This document shows positions 1-6,278 of a DNA stretch of 6,278 nucleotides, one piece after another. Below the pieces are notes generated by a model. That model searched no databases. It had not been told where the DNA came from and worked only from the letters and a program-made list of their open reading frames with translations. Origin of the DNA: Gammaproteobacteria bacterium (GTDB lineage: Bacteria; Pseudomonadota; Gammaproteobacteria; Pseudomonadales; Pseudomonadaceae). Position 1 is the first letter of the stretch. Each line of letters begins with the position of its first letter. The stretch covers positions 1-6,278 of the forward strand of contig JAAYHO010000451.1 of NCBI GenBank assembly GCA_012735335.1, read 5' to 3'. The position numbers were made by a program, and so were the translations under genes.

Positions 1-390
1 AACCTGCTCAGCTCGCCGGACGGCCTGTGGATCGACAAGGACAGCCGTGTGTGGATCCAGACGGATATTGGTGAAGGCAGCCAGAACTCTGGCCTGTTCG
101 AAGTGTTCGGCAACAACGCCATGCTCTGTGCTGACCCGGCTACCGGTGAAATGCGCCGCTTCCTGACCGGCCCGATCGGTCAGGAAATCACCGGTGTGAT
201 CACTACTCCGGATCAGAAGACCATGTTCATCAACGTGCAGCACCCCGGTGCCACCACTACCCCCGAGGAGTGGGAAGCTGGCCAGCGCTACGTGCGCAGC
301 AGTTGGCCGGATCGCAACCCGGTGCGGGTACCGCCGCGCTCTGCCACCGTAGTCATCTGGAAGGATGACGGTGGTGTGATCGGTAGCTGA
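1..390 (+). CDS. phoX: PhoX-family alkaline phosphatase, C-terminal part (5' end outside window)
   Basis: This is the last 129 residues of a PhoX-type (DUF839) phosphatase, read in frame from base 1 to the TGA at 388-390. PhoX enzymes are monomeric metal-dependent phosphomonoesterases that release phosphate from organic esters outside the cytoplasm; they are normally Tat-exported and often under PhoB control. The sequence shows SPDGLWIDKDSRVWIQTD near the start, a beta-propeller strand segment typical of the family, then ITGVITTPDQKTMFINVQHPG, and the characteristic ending ATVVIWKDDGGVIGS. The signal peptide and most metal ligands lie upstream of the window and cannot be checked. An internal ATG at 121 or GTG at 49 should not be taken as the start, because homology continues to the window edge. 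A strong hairpin follows 22 bases after the stop. The family assignment is firm; enzyme activity is inferred from the family. Confidence 0.9.
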   Translation, partial: NLLSSPDGLWIDKDSRVWIQTDIGEGSQNSGLFEVFGNNAMLCADPATGEMRRFLTGPIGQEITGVITTPDQKTMFINVQHPGATTTPEEWEAGQRYVRSSWPDRNPVRVPPRSATVVIWKDDGGVIGS

Positions 391-411
391 TACCCAGCGT
401 TGTTTTCGGGA

Positions 412-447
412 CTGACTGGTCATCGCCTCCAGGCGGTGATCGGTCGG
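412..447 (+). terminator. Long hairpin after phoX, probable 3' end structure or terminator
   Basis: Bases 412-427 pair with 432-447 around a TCCA loop, giving an uninterrupted 16-pair stem with 12 Watson-Crick and 4 G-U pairs (413-446, 417-442, 419-440, 423-436). The four wobbles become A-C mismatches in minus-strand RNA, so the fold belongs to the + strand transcript, as expected for the end of the phoX message. Only a weak T content follows (ATCCTCTGGTGTT), so it is not a textbook intrinsic terminator. It could instead protect the 3' end after Rho-dependent termination. Confidence 0.6.
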
Positions 448-466
448 ATCCTCTGGTGTTGAATCT

Positions 467-499
467 GCCCTGTCCAGGGCCACTCCTTTCTCCCTTTGC
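467..499 (+). terminator. Possible second terminator: small hairpin plus pyrimidine tract
   Basis: GCCCT at 467-471 pairs with AGGGC at 476-480 around a GTCC loop, and is followed by a C/T-rich run (481-497) with two TTT blocks. The stem is short (5 pairs) and the tract is interrupted by C residues, so on its own this would be a weak terminator. Coming 20 bases after the larger hairpin, it could act as a back-up for separating phoX from the gsp operon. Confidence 0.3.
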
Positions 500-602
500 A
501 TGTCACTCGACGCATCTGCGGGCCGCTCTGGCTCGGCGTTTCACCCGAACAGGCTATTGAGAGCAATCTGCCGCGCCCGGTAGCGTGAGGTGTCTCTGAT
601 AT

Positions 603-678
603 TTGAGATTGAGGGGTTGCTGGCATATGGCAAATTCGTGACAATCGAATCTCTGGAAGTGTGTTTCAGGGATATAAC
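603..678 (+). promoter_or_regulatory. Probable promoter region of the gsp operon
   Basis: This is the most AT-rich part of the intergenic region and lies 80-155 bases before gspC. TTGAGA (603-608) followed after 17 bases by TATGGC (626-631) is one sigma-70-like pair: a good -35 and a weak -10. TATAAC (673-678) is a better -10 hexamer but has no recognisable -35 at 16-18 bases. I cannot tell which is used. No -24/-12 (sigma-54) element with correct spacing was found. Confidence 0.35.
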
Positions 679-722
679 AATAAAACTGCAAAGAAGGGTC
701 AGTAGGCTTGGGCCGCTGATCA

Positions 723-740
723 TGCAGCCAGGCGGCTGCA
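723..740 (+). promoter_or_regulatory. Perfect hairpin in the gspC 5' leader
   Basis: TGCAGCC (723-729) and GGCTGCA (734-740) form a perfect 7-pair stem with the 4-base loop AGGC. No T run follows, so it is not a terminator. It ends 10 bases before the gspC ribosome binding site. Its right-hand neighbour GCCTGG (747-752) is complementary to CCAGGC (728-733), which spans the stem end and the loop, so a competing fold covering the ribosome binding site is possible. A role in translation or mRNA stability is inferred. Confidence 0.4.
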
Positions 741-750
741 GACTTTGCCT

Positions 751-756
751 GGAGAG
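751..756 (+). promoter_or_regulatory. Ribosome binding site of gspC
   Basis: GGAGAG lies so that its GGAG core ends 5 bases before the ATG at 760. This favours 760 over the in-frame TTG at 745, which has no purine-rich sequence at a suitable distance. Confidence 0.75.
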
Positions 757-759
757 TGC

Positions 760-1614
760 ATGCCCGTGATACCCCGTTTTACATTGGAGTCCGCAGTCAG
801 GTTTGCCACCCTCGTGTTGGTCGTCATTACTGCGGTTCTGTTGGGTCGTCTCACCTGGGCTGTATTGGAACCTTCCAGCCTGTTGCCAGCCAACGCCAGT
901 ACTCCATCTCACTCGATCCAATCCGATGTACCCGCTGCTCCCCGTGGCGGCTTCAGGGAGCTGGCCGGTCTGTCGGTGTTCGGCCGTGCGGTGCAGAGCC
1001 AGGAGCGTGTGGTCAACGCACCGGATACCTCGCTGAGCTGGACGCTGAAGGGCGTGTTCGCCAATCCCGACCCCAGCCGCAGTGCGGCCCTTCTCTCGCC
1101 CCAGGGGCAGGCGGAAAAACTCTACCGCGTGGGCGCAGCGCTGCCCGGTAACGTGACCCTGCAGGAAGTCTTTGCCGACCGGGTCATCCTCGACCGTGGC
1201 GGGCGTCTGGAGACCCTGCGCCTCAAGCGCCATGACAGCCCCGGCTCCAGATCCACCGCCAGCAGCCGCCGCGCTGCTGCGCCTGCATTGCCGACAACCA
1301 GCGAAGCCGAGCCCCGGGTGGATCGGGATTCCTGGGTGAACGATCCCCAGCGTTTTCTTGACGTGGTCAGTGCCAACCCGGTGATGGAGGGCGGCATCCT
1401 GTATGGACTGGAAGTCTCTCCGGCGCGTAATGCCCGGGAATTCGAGGCCGCCGGACTGGTGGCTGGCGATGTGATCACTGCTGTCAATGGCAGCCCGGTA
1501 TCCGAGATCAGCGATTACCGGGATCTGCTCGCCGAACTGGCCGATGCCAGCTCGGTATCCGTGGCTCTGGAGCGTAACGGAGAACCGATGAACATAACGA
1601 TCAATATGGATTGA
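760..1614 (+). CDS. gspC: Type II secretion system protein GspC (inner-membrane, PDZ type)
   Basis: GspC links the inner-membrane platform to the outer-membrane secretin and takes part in substrate recognition. The 284-residue protein has a short cytoplasmic N-terminus, one membrane anchor (about residues 15-36, FATLVLVVITAVLLGRLTW), a periplasmic homology region (about 65-157, containing LSVFGRA and WTLKGVFANPDPSRSAALL), a Ser/Arg/Ala/Pro-rich linker (about 158-190), and a C-terminal PDZ domain (about 205-284) with LYGLEVSP at 214 and FEAAGLVAGDVITAVNG from 228. The homology region is the part known to bind the N0 domain of GspD. The start at 760 is chosen for its ribosome binding site; an in-frame TTG at 745 would add five residues. 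Only 7 bases separate it from gspD, so the two are co-translated or nearly so. P. aeruginosa XcpP has a coiled coil where this protein has a PDZ domain. Assignment is by domain order and by the gspDEF genes that follow. Confidence 0.93.
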   Translation: MPVIPRFTLESAVRFATLVLVVITAVLLGRLTWAVLEPSSLLPANASTPSHSIQSDVPAAPRGGFRELAGLSVFGRAVQSQERVVNAPDTSLSWTLKGVFANPDPSRSAALLSPQGQAEKLYRVGAALPGNVTLQEVFADRVILDRGGRLETLRLKRHDSPGSRSTASSRRAAAPALPTTSEAEPRVDRDSWVNDPQRFLDVVSANPVMEGGILYGLEVSPARNAREFEAAGLVAGDVITAVNGSPVSEISDYRDLLAELADASSVSVALERNGEPMNITINMD

Positions 1615-1621
1615 GACCAGA

Positions 1622-3715
1622 ATGCCTATGTTGTTGTCGAAGTTTCGTTATGCCCTGCCGCTGGCGCTGACCCTCAGCGTGCTGAGCAGTACGGTGGCGG
1701 CGCAGAGCCCCGGGGTGCAGACCAGCGGGGATGAGCTGGTGCTGAACCTGCGCGATGCGGATATCAATGGTCTGATCGAGATTGTCAGTCAGGAGACCGG
1801 CATCAACTTCATCGTCGATCCCCGGGTACGAGGCCAGGTCAACGTGGTATCCGGCCAGCCGATCAAGCGCGGTGAGCTGTACGATCTGTTTCTCGGGGTG
1901 CTCAAGTCCTATGGCTTTGCTGCGGTAACCGGGGCCGAAGGCACGGTGCGTATCGTGCCGGAAGTGCAGGCCAAGGAAAACGAGGTAGGCACGCTGGAAC
2001 AGGACAGCCGCGGTGACGAGTTCATTACCCATGTGATCAGCGTCCGCCACCTGGACTCCAGCCAGCTGGTACGCATCCTTCGTCCGCTGGTGCCCAAAGG
2101 CGGGCATCTGGCAGCGGCGGCGGAGTCCAACTCGCTGGTGATTGCCGATACCGCCGCCAACGTGCGGCGCATCGAGAACCTGATCAAGCGCATCGACCAG
2201 GAGTCCATGGAAGACTTCGAGGTGGTGCCGCTGGAGCATGCCTCGGCGCTGGATCTGGTGCGCATCATCGAAGGGCTGAATATCGCCCGGCCCGAGGAGG
2301 CTGGCGGCACCAAGCGGGTACGGGTGATCGCCGACGAGCGCACCAATGCCCTGGTACTGCTGGGCGATCCGCAGCGCCGCCAGGCCTACCGCACCATGAT
2401 CCGCCAGCTGGATGTGGTGGGTGACGAGGGCAATACCCAGGTGCATTACCTGCGCTATGCCAAGGCCGAGGATGTCGCCGAGGTGCTGCGTGGCATCGCC
2501 GAAGGTCGGGATGTGGAGAACGGCTCGGTGTCCGGTTCTTCCTCCAGCACCAGTGGCAGCTCCTACAGCTACAGTAACCGCGATTCCCGGGTACGCATCC
2601 AGGCCCACGAAAGCACCAACTCGGTGGTGGTGCATGGCCCGGCGGAGCTGAGCCGGGAAATGGCGCAGATCATCCGCCAACTGGATATCCGCCGCGCCCA
2701 GGTACTGGTCGAGGCGGTGATTGCCGAGGTGTCCTCCGACCGGGCCCGGGAGCTGGGCGTGCAGTGGGGCTTCGGCAATGAAAGCCGTGGCGTGGGGGTG
2801 ATCAACTTTGCCCGTGGCAGTGGTGGTATCGTCAACCTGGCCGCTGGCATCAACAGCTTTATCGAAGGTGACATCACCACGCCGCCGTCGCTGGCCGACG
2901 GTGCTACCCTGGGTGGCGTAGGCCGGATCGGCAGCACCCAGATCGGTCTGCTGATCAATGCCCTGCAGGGCGACAGTTCCAGCAACATCCTGTCCACGCC
3001 CAGCCTGCTGACGCTGGACAATGAGGAGGCGGAAATCGTCGTCGGTCAGAATGTGCCCTTCATCGTCGGTCGTTCGGTGGAAAACTCCGGGCAGGCCTTC
3101 GACACCATCCAGCGTGAGGACGTGGGCATCAAGCTGCGCATCCGCCCGCAGATCAACGAGGGTAACGCGGTGCGTCTGGAAATCGCCCAGGAAGTCTCGC
3201 AGATCGCCCCCGGTGCCAGCGGCGCAGCGGATATCATCACCAACAAGCGCAGCCTGAATACCCATGTGATGGTCGATGACAACCAGTTGATCGTGCTCGG
3301 CGGCCTGATTGACGACCAGATGGTCGAGACCCAGGACAAGGTGCCGCTGCTCGGTGACATTCCCGGCCTGGGCCGCCTGTTCCGTTACGACACGGCGAAC
3401 GTGGAAAAACGCAACCTGATGGTGTTCCTGCGCCCGGTCATAGTGCGCGATACCGCCGTGGCCGAAAGCCTGACCCACGCCAAGTACAGCTACATGCGTG
3501 ACCAGCAGCTCAAGGAGCAGGGTCGTCGTGGCAGTCTGTTGCCGCGCCAGGACATGCCGATATTGCCGGACTGGAACTACCTGCTGACCCTGCCGCCACC
3601 CTTCGAAACTGCACGAGGCACGACGGATCAGGTTGAGGATGGGCTGGCGGCCAGCAATATCATCCCGGAACCACCCAGACGCGGCTTCGATGAAAATGTC
3701 CGCAGGCGGCGCTGA
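1622..3715 (+). CDS. gspD: Type II secretion system secretin GspD
   Basis: GspD multimerises into the outer-membrane channel through which folded substrates leave the periplasm. The 697-residue precursor begins with a Sec signal peptide (K7/R9, hydrophobic 11-23, likely cleavage after VAA at 27). N0 follows (about 38-110, [19 protein letters not shown]), then N1 (134-195), N2 (199-268) and N3 (272-360), each showing the ring-forming pattern with [19 protein letters not shown] and [10 protein letters not shown]. The C-terminal secretin domain starts near 361 ([10 protein letters not shown]) and includes [19 protein letters not shown] from 449 and VGQNVPF at 474-480, diagnostic for secretins. 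N3 carries a Ser-rich insert at about 301-322. Residues after 606 form an S-domain-like region, a possible pilotin contact, ending in a Pro/Arg-rich tail (RRRR). The start codon follows gspC by 7 bases with only a weak ribosome binding site, suggesting translational coupling. ATG at 1628 is an alternative start. Length is slightly above that of many family members. Confidence 0.96.
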   Translation: MPMLLSKFRYALPLALTLSVLSSTVAAQSPGVQTSGDELVLNLRDADINGLIEIVSQETGINFIVDPRVRGQVNVVSGQPIKRGELYDLFLGVLKSYGFAAVTGAEGTVRIVPEVQAKENEVGTLEQDSRGDEFITHVISVRHLDSSQLVRILRPLVPKGGHLAAAAESNSLVIADTAANVRRIENLIKRIDQESMEDFEVVPLEHASALDLVRIIEGLNIARPEEAGGTKRVRVIADERTNALVLLGDPQRRQAYRTMIRQLDVVGDEGNTQVHYLRYAKAEDVAEVLRGIAEGRDVENGSVSGSSSSTSGSSYSYSNRDSRVRIQAHESTNSVVVHGPAELSREMAQIIRQLDIRRAQVLVEAVIAEVSSDRARELGVQWGFGNESRGVGVINFARGSGGIVNLAAGINSFIEGDITTPPSLADGATLGGVGRIGSTQIGLLINALQGDSSSNILSTPSLLTLDNEEAEIVVGQNVPFIVGRSVENSGQAFDTIQREDVGIKLRIRPQINEGNAVRLEIAQEVSQIAPGASGAADIITNKRSLNTHVMVDDNQLIVLGGLIDDQMVETQDKVPLLGDIPGLGRLFRYDTANVEKRNLMVFLRPVIVRDTAVAESLTHAKYSYMRDQQLKEQGRRGSLLPRQDMPILPDWNYLLTLPPPFETARGTTDQVEDGLAASNIIPEPPRRGFDENVRRRR
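3704..3709 (+). promoter_or_regulatory. Ribosome binding site deciding the gspE start
   Basis: AGGCGG lies 7 bases before the ATG at 3717, inside the last codons of gspD. The in-frame ATGs at 3633, 3690 and 3696 lack any comparable purine-rich sequence at a suitable distance, so 3717 is preferred. Confidence 0.5.
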
Positions 3716-3716
3716 T

Positions 3717-5216
3717 ATGGGCTCGGCATTGCCCGACTCCGGGCTGCAGACCGCAGAAACCGGCTACCGGTTCGCCCGGCGCTTCGGCGTGCTGCCGGAT
3801 CAGCTGCGCGACAATCAGCTGGACGTGTTCGTCCGTGCCGACTGTGATCCGCAGGCGCTGCTGGAGCTGCGGCGTCTGGCCGGTCATCCGCTGCGCCCGA
3901 TCGTGCTGGATGACGACGCCTTTGCTGCACGGCTGCGCGACCGTTACGAGCGCTCGGCCAACGATGCCATGCAGTTCGTCGAAGGCCTTGGTGAGGATGC
4001 CGACCTGATGTCGGTGGCCCAGTCGCTGGCCGAGCCGGAAGACCTGCTGGAATCCCAGGACGAGGCGCCGATCATCCGCCTGATCAACGCGCTGCTGTCC
4101 GAAGCGGTCAAGGAGAACGCCTCGGATATCCATATCGAGCCCTTCGAGAATCGCCTGTCGATCCGCCTGCGGGTGGACGGTGTCCTGCGTGAAGTGCTGG
4201 AGCCGCCCCGGGCGCTGGCACCGGTGATCGTCTCGCGGATCAAGGTCATGGCCAAGCTGGACATTGCCGAAAAGCGCCTGCCCCAGGACGGCCGCATCGG
4301 CCTGCGGCTGGTCGGCCGGGCAGTGGATGTGCGGGTTTCCACCCTGCCATCCGGGCATGGCGAGCGGGTGGTGCTGCGCCTGCTGGACAAGCAGGCCGGG
4401 CGGCTGGAGCTGCGCCAGCTGGGCATGTGTGCTGAACACTACGACGCCATGGAGCGGGTCATCAGCCGCCCCCACGGCATAGTACTGGTCACCGGCCCGA
4501 CCGGCTCGGGCAAGACCACCACTCTGTACTCGGCGCTGATGCGGCTGAACGACCGCAGCCGCAACATCCTCACTGTGGAAGACCCGATCGAATACTATCT
4601 GGACGGCATCGGCCAGACCCAGATCAATACCAAGGTCGACATGACCTTTGCCCGGGGGCTTCGGGCCATCCTGCGTCAGGACCCGGACGTGGTGATGGTC
4701 GGTGAGATCCGTGACCTGGAAACGGTGCAGATCGCCATCCAGGCCAGTCTTACCGGTCACCTGGTGTTCTCCACCCTGCACACCAATACCGCCATCGGTG
4801 CCATTACCCGGCTGCGGGATATGGGCGTGGAACCCTTCCTGCTGTCCTCCACGCTCAACGGCGTGCTGGCCCAGCGGCTGGTGCGTACCCTGTGCCCGGA
4901 CTGCCGCAAAGCGCACACCGCTACCGCCCGGGAATGCCAGCTGCTGGAAGTGGACCCGGCCCAGGCGCCGACCCTGTACAGCCCGGTTGGTTGCACCGAG
5001 TGCAACGGCAGCGGTTACCGCGGGCGTACCGGTATCTATGAACTGATCGAGATCGACGACACCCTGCGCGGCCTGATCCACGACGGTGCCAGTGAGCAGG
5101 CCATGGTCCGGCATGCCCGGCTGTCGCAGATCGGCATCCGTCAGGACGGTCTGCGCCGGGTGCTGGCCGGGGACACCACGCTGGAAGAAGTCCTGCGCGT
5201 GACCCGGGAGGACTGA
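3717..5216 (+). CDS. gspE: Type II secretion system ATPase GspE
   Basis: GspE is the cytoplasmic hexameric ATPase that powers pseudopilus assembly at the inner membrane through GspL and GspF. From the ATG at 3717 it has 499 residues, matching the usual family length near 500. The N-terminal region (about 1-100) contains [13 protein letters not shown], followed by the N2E domain with [20 protein letters not shown]. The catalytic domain shows Walker [10 protein letters not shown] (260-268), Asp box VEDPIEYYL (from 287, E288/D289/E292), Walker B region [12 protein letters not shown] (322-333) and His box [15 protein letters not shown] (345-359). A zinc-binding module C393-x2-C396-x29-C426-x2-C429 separates it from PilB/PilT relatives that lack it and agrees with GspE. 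All catalytic elements are intact. It starts one base after the gspD stop; in-frame ATGs at 3633, 3690 and 3696 would overlap gspD but lack ribosome binding sites. GspF follows after 2 bases. Confidence 0.96.
   Translation: MGSALPDSGLQTAETGYRFARRFGVLPDQLRDNQLDVFVRADCDPQALLELRRLAGHPLRPIVLDDDAFAARLRDRYERSANDAMQFVEGLGEDADLMSVAQSLAEPEDLLESQDEAPIIRLINALLSEAVKENASDIHIEPFENRLSIRLRVDGVLREVLEPPRALAPVIVSRIKVMAKLDIAEKRLPQDGRIGLRLVGRAVDVRVSTLPSGHGERVVLRLLDKQAGRLELRQLGMCAEHYDAMERVISRPHGIVLVTGPTGSGKTTTLYSALMRLNDRSRNILTVEDPIEYYLDGIGQTQINTKVDMTFARGLRAILRQDPDVVMVGEIRDLETVQIAIQASLTGHLVFSTLHTNTAIGAITRLRDMGVEPFLLSSTLNGVLAQRLVRTLCPDCRKAHTATARECQLLEVDPAQAPTLYSPVGCTECNGSGYRGRTGIYELIEIDDTLRGLIHDGASEQAMVRHARLSQIGIRQDGLRRVLAGDTTLEEVLRVTRED
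5206..5212 (+). promoter_or_regulatory. Ribosome binding site of gspF
   Basis: GGGAGGA lies within the last codons of gspE, 6 bases before the gspF ATG at 5219. It is the strongest ribosome binding site in the window. Confidence 0.8.
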
Positions 5217-5218
5217 GC

Positions 5219-6278
5219 ATGCCAGCCTTCGAATACGTCGCCCTGGACCAGACTGGCCGCACCCGCAAGGGCGTGGAAGAGGGCGATTCCTCCCGTCAGG
5301 TACGCACCCGTCTGCGGGAAAAGGGCCTGATGCCCATGTCGGTCAACGAGGTGGCGGAAAAGCAGTCGGTGTTGCGCATGCCGATCCTGCAACCGCGCAT
5401 CAAGCCGCTGGAACTGTCGCTGGCCACCCGGCAGATGGCGACCCTGGCCCGCGCCGGTATGCCGATCGAGGAAGTGCTGGGCACGGTTGCCCGCCAGAGC
5501 GAGGCGCCGAGGGTCAAGGCGACGCTCTCGGCAGTGCGCACCCGGGTCATGGAAGGGCTGCCACTGGCCCACGCCATGGGCGAGTTTCCCTCGGTATTTC
5601 CGGCCATCTACCGCACCACCATCGCCGCCGGTGAACAGGCCGGACGCATGGATCTGGTGCTGGAGCGGCTGGCGGACAACGTCGAAGCGCAGAACGCCAT
5701 GCGCCAGAAGATCCAGCTGGCGATGTTCTATCCGGCGATCCTGACCATAGTCGCGCTGCTGGTGGTGGTCGCGCTGCTGACCTATGTGGTGCCCGAGGTG
5801 GTGCAGGTGTTCACCGGCATGAACCAGCAACTGCCCTGGTTGACCCGGGCGCTGATTGCCACCAGCGATACGGTGCGCGAATGGGGCTGGCTGATGCTGC
5901 TGGGGATAGTGGCGACCGTAGTGGTGACCCGGCAGATCCTCAAGCGGCCCAGCGCCCGTTACCGCTGGGACAACATGCTGCTCAAACTGCCGCTGATCGG
6001 CCGTCTGGTACGCGGGCTGAACACCGCACGCTTTGCCCGCACCCTGAATATCCTCGCCGGCAGCGGTGTGCCGCTGCTGGATGCGTTGAACATGAGCGCC
6101 TCGGTCATCAGCAATACACCGATGCGCGATGCGGTAACCGATGCTGCCCGTCGGGTGCGGGAGGGCTCGGGGATCGGCCATGCGCTGGAGCGCAGTGGTT
6201 ATTTCCCGCCCATGACCCTGAGCCTGATCAAGAGTGGCGAGAGCAGCGGGACGCTGGACAAGATGCTAGAGCGCGCCG
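5219..6278 (+). CDS. gspF: Type II secretion system inner-membrane platform protein GspF (3' end outside window)
   Basis: GspF is the polytopic inner-membrane core of the T2SS platform; it contacts GspE and GspL and is thought to turn ATPase motion into pseudopilin extraction. Here 353 codons are visible of a protein usually near 400 residues. It starts MPAFEYVALDQTGRTRKGV, the conserved N-terminal extension. Two homologous cytoplasmic T2SSF domains follow: the first at about 68-153 (RQMATLARAGMPIEEVL, then AGEQAGRMDLVLERLAD with GEQAG at 138-142), the second from 268 (RFARTLNILAGSGVPLLDAL, then SGESSGTLDKML with GESSG at 340-344). Between them lie two membrane segments, about 171-196 and 222-241; the third should lie just past the window edge. 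The start is fixed by GGGAGGA 6 bases upstream and by the 2-base gap after gspE. The frame stays open to base 6278 with no sign of disruption. Confidence 0.95.
   Translation, partial: MPAFEYVALDQTGRTRKGVEEGDSSRQVRTRLREKGLMPMSVNEVAEKQSVLRMPILQPRIKPLELSLATRQMATLARAGMPIEEVLGTVARQSEAPRVKATLSAVRTRVMEGLPLAHAMGEFPSVFPAIYRTTIAAGEQAGRMDLVLERLADNVEAQNAMRQKIQLAMFYPAILTIVALLVVVALLTYVVPEVVQVFTGMNQQLPWLTRALIATSDTVREWGWLMLLGIVATVVVTRQILKRPSARYRWDNMLLKLPLIGRLVRGLNTARFARTLNILAGSGVPLLDALNMSASVISNTPMRDAVTDAARRVREGSGIGHALERSGYFPPMTLSLIKSGESSGTLDKMLERA

Larger units (their letters stand above)
391..759. other. Intergenic region between phoX and gspC
   Basis: These 369 bases contain no convincing gene on either strand. 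From left to right they hold a long hairpin (412-447), a short hairpin with a pyrimidine tract (467-499), a GC-rich stretch with nothing recognisable (about 500-585), an AT-rich stretch with promoter-like hexamers (about 600-685), and a 5' leader with an inverted repeat and the gspC ribosome binding site (723-756). Open frames crossing it on the minus strand run straight into the antisense of gspC and have no ribosome binding site or recognisable protein features. Confidence 0.8.

Noticed and set aside
621..632. TGGCATATGGCA as a sigma-54 promoter or operator
   Set aside because: The GG and GC dinucleotides have the wrong spacing for a -24/-12 element. It is just a short TGGCA direct repeat with a 2-base gap.
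745..759. TTG at 745 as the gspC start
   Set aside because: It lacks a ribosome binding site, whereas GGAGAG at 751-756 is well placed for the ATG at 760.
722..769. A 15-codon upstream frame (MQPGGCRLCLESACP) overlapping the gspC start, with three Cys
   Set aside because: It has no ribosome binding site at a suitable distance before 722, and its first codons are inside the 723-740 hairpin. Short out-of-frame ORFs like this arise easily by chance.
541..1233. A 230-codon minus-strand frame spanning the intergenic region and gspC
   Set aside because: More than half is antisense to gspC, the remainder has no domain or ribosome binding site, and no promoter faces that way convincingly.
1601..3478. 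A 625-codon open frame on the minus strand opposite gspD
   Set aside because: It mirrors gspD codon positions in GC-rich DNA. Its translation is rich in His, Gln, Gly and Ala with no recognisable domain, and the + strand secretin is unambiguous.
3633..3689. GspE starting at the ATG at 3633
   Set aside because: This would overlap gspD by 83 bases, add residues unlike GspE N-termini, and make the protein longer than the family; it has no ribosome binding site.
3660..5114. A 484-codon open frame on the minus strand opposite gspE
   Set aside because: Same shadow effect: His/Gln/Gly-rich translation, no domain, and full overlap with a clear ATPase gene.
5141..6181. A 346-codon open frame on the minus strand opposite gspF
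   Set aside because: His/Gln-rich shadow of GspF, which carries the conserved motifs on the + strand.

Overview
This GC-rich window holds the start of a type II secretion system (T2SS, general secretory pathway) operon on the + strand, preceded by the 3' end of a PhoX-type alkaline phosphatase gene. The proteins look gammaproteobacterial, most likely Pseudomonadales or a relative. Two features differ from the classical Pseudomonas aeruginosa xcp locus: gspC, gspD, gspE and gspF all run in one direction, and GspC ends in a PDZ domain rather than a coiled coil. I do not assign a species.

Layout: 1-390 is the C-terminal 129 residues of PhoX (5' end outside the window). 391-759 is the only substantial non-coding stretch. 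It contains a long G-U-rich hairpin just after phoX, a second small hairpin followed by a pyrimidine tract, an AT-rich stretch that probably carries the gsp promoter, and a 5' leader with a strong hairpin next to the gspC ribosome binding site. 760-1614 is gspC, 1622-3715 gspD, 3717-5216 gspE and 5219-6278 gspF (cut by the window end). The four gsp genes are separated by 7, 1 and 2 bases, so they are almost certainly one transcript with coupled translation.

How the genes work together: GspD forms the outer-membrane secretin channel. GspC is anchored in the inner membrane and reaches into the periplasm, linking the inner-membrane platform to the secretin and helping select substrates. GspE is the cytoplasmic ATPase and GspF the polytopic platform protein that couples ATP hydrolysis to pseudopilus assembly. 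The pseudopilins and the remaining platform genes (gspG onwards) would be expected downstream. All four proteins keep their diagnostic motifs and show no frameshift or truncation, so the system looks functional.

The coding part is ordinary T2SS. The items worth a second look are in the 391-759 leader and in the adjacency of a secreted-type phosphatase to a secretion operon. I see no mobile element, CRISPR array, tRNA or rRNA, and no credible minus-strand gene; the long minus-strand open frames are high-GC shadows of the gsp genes.
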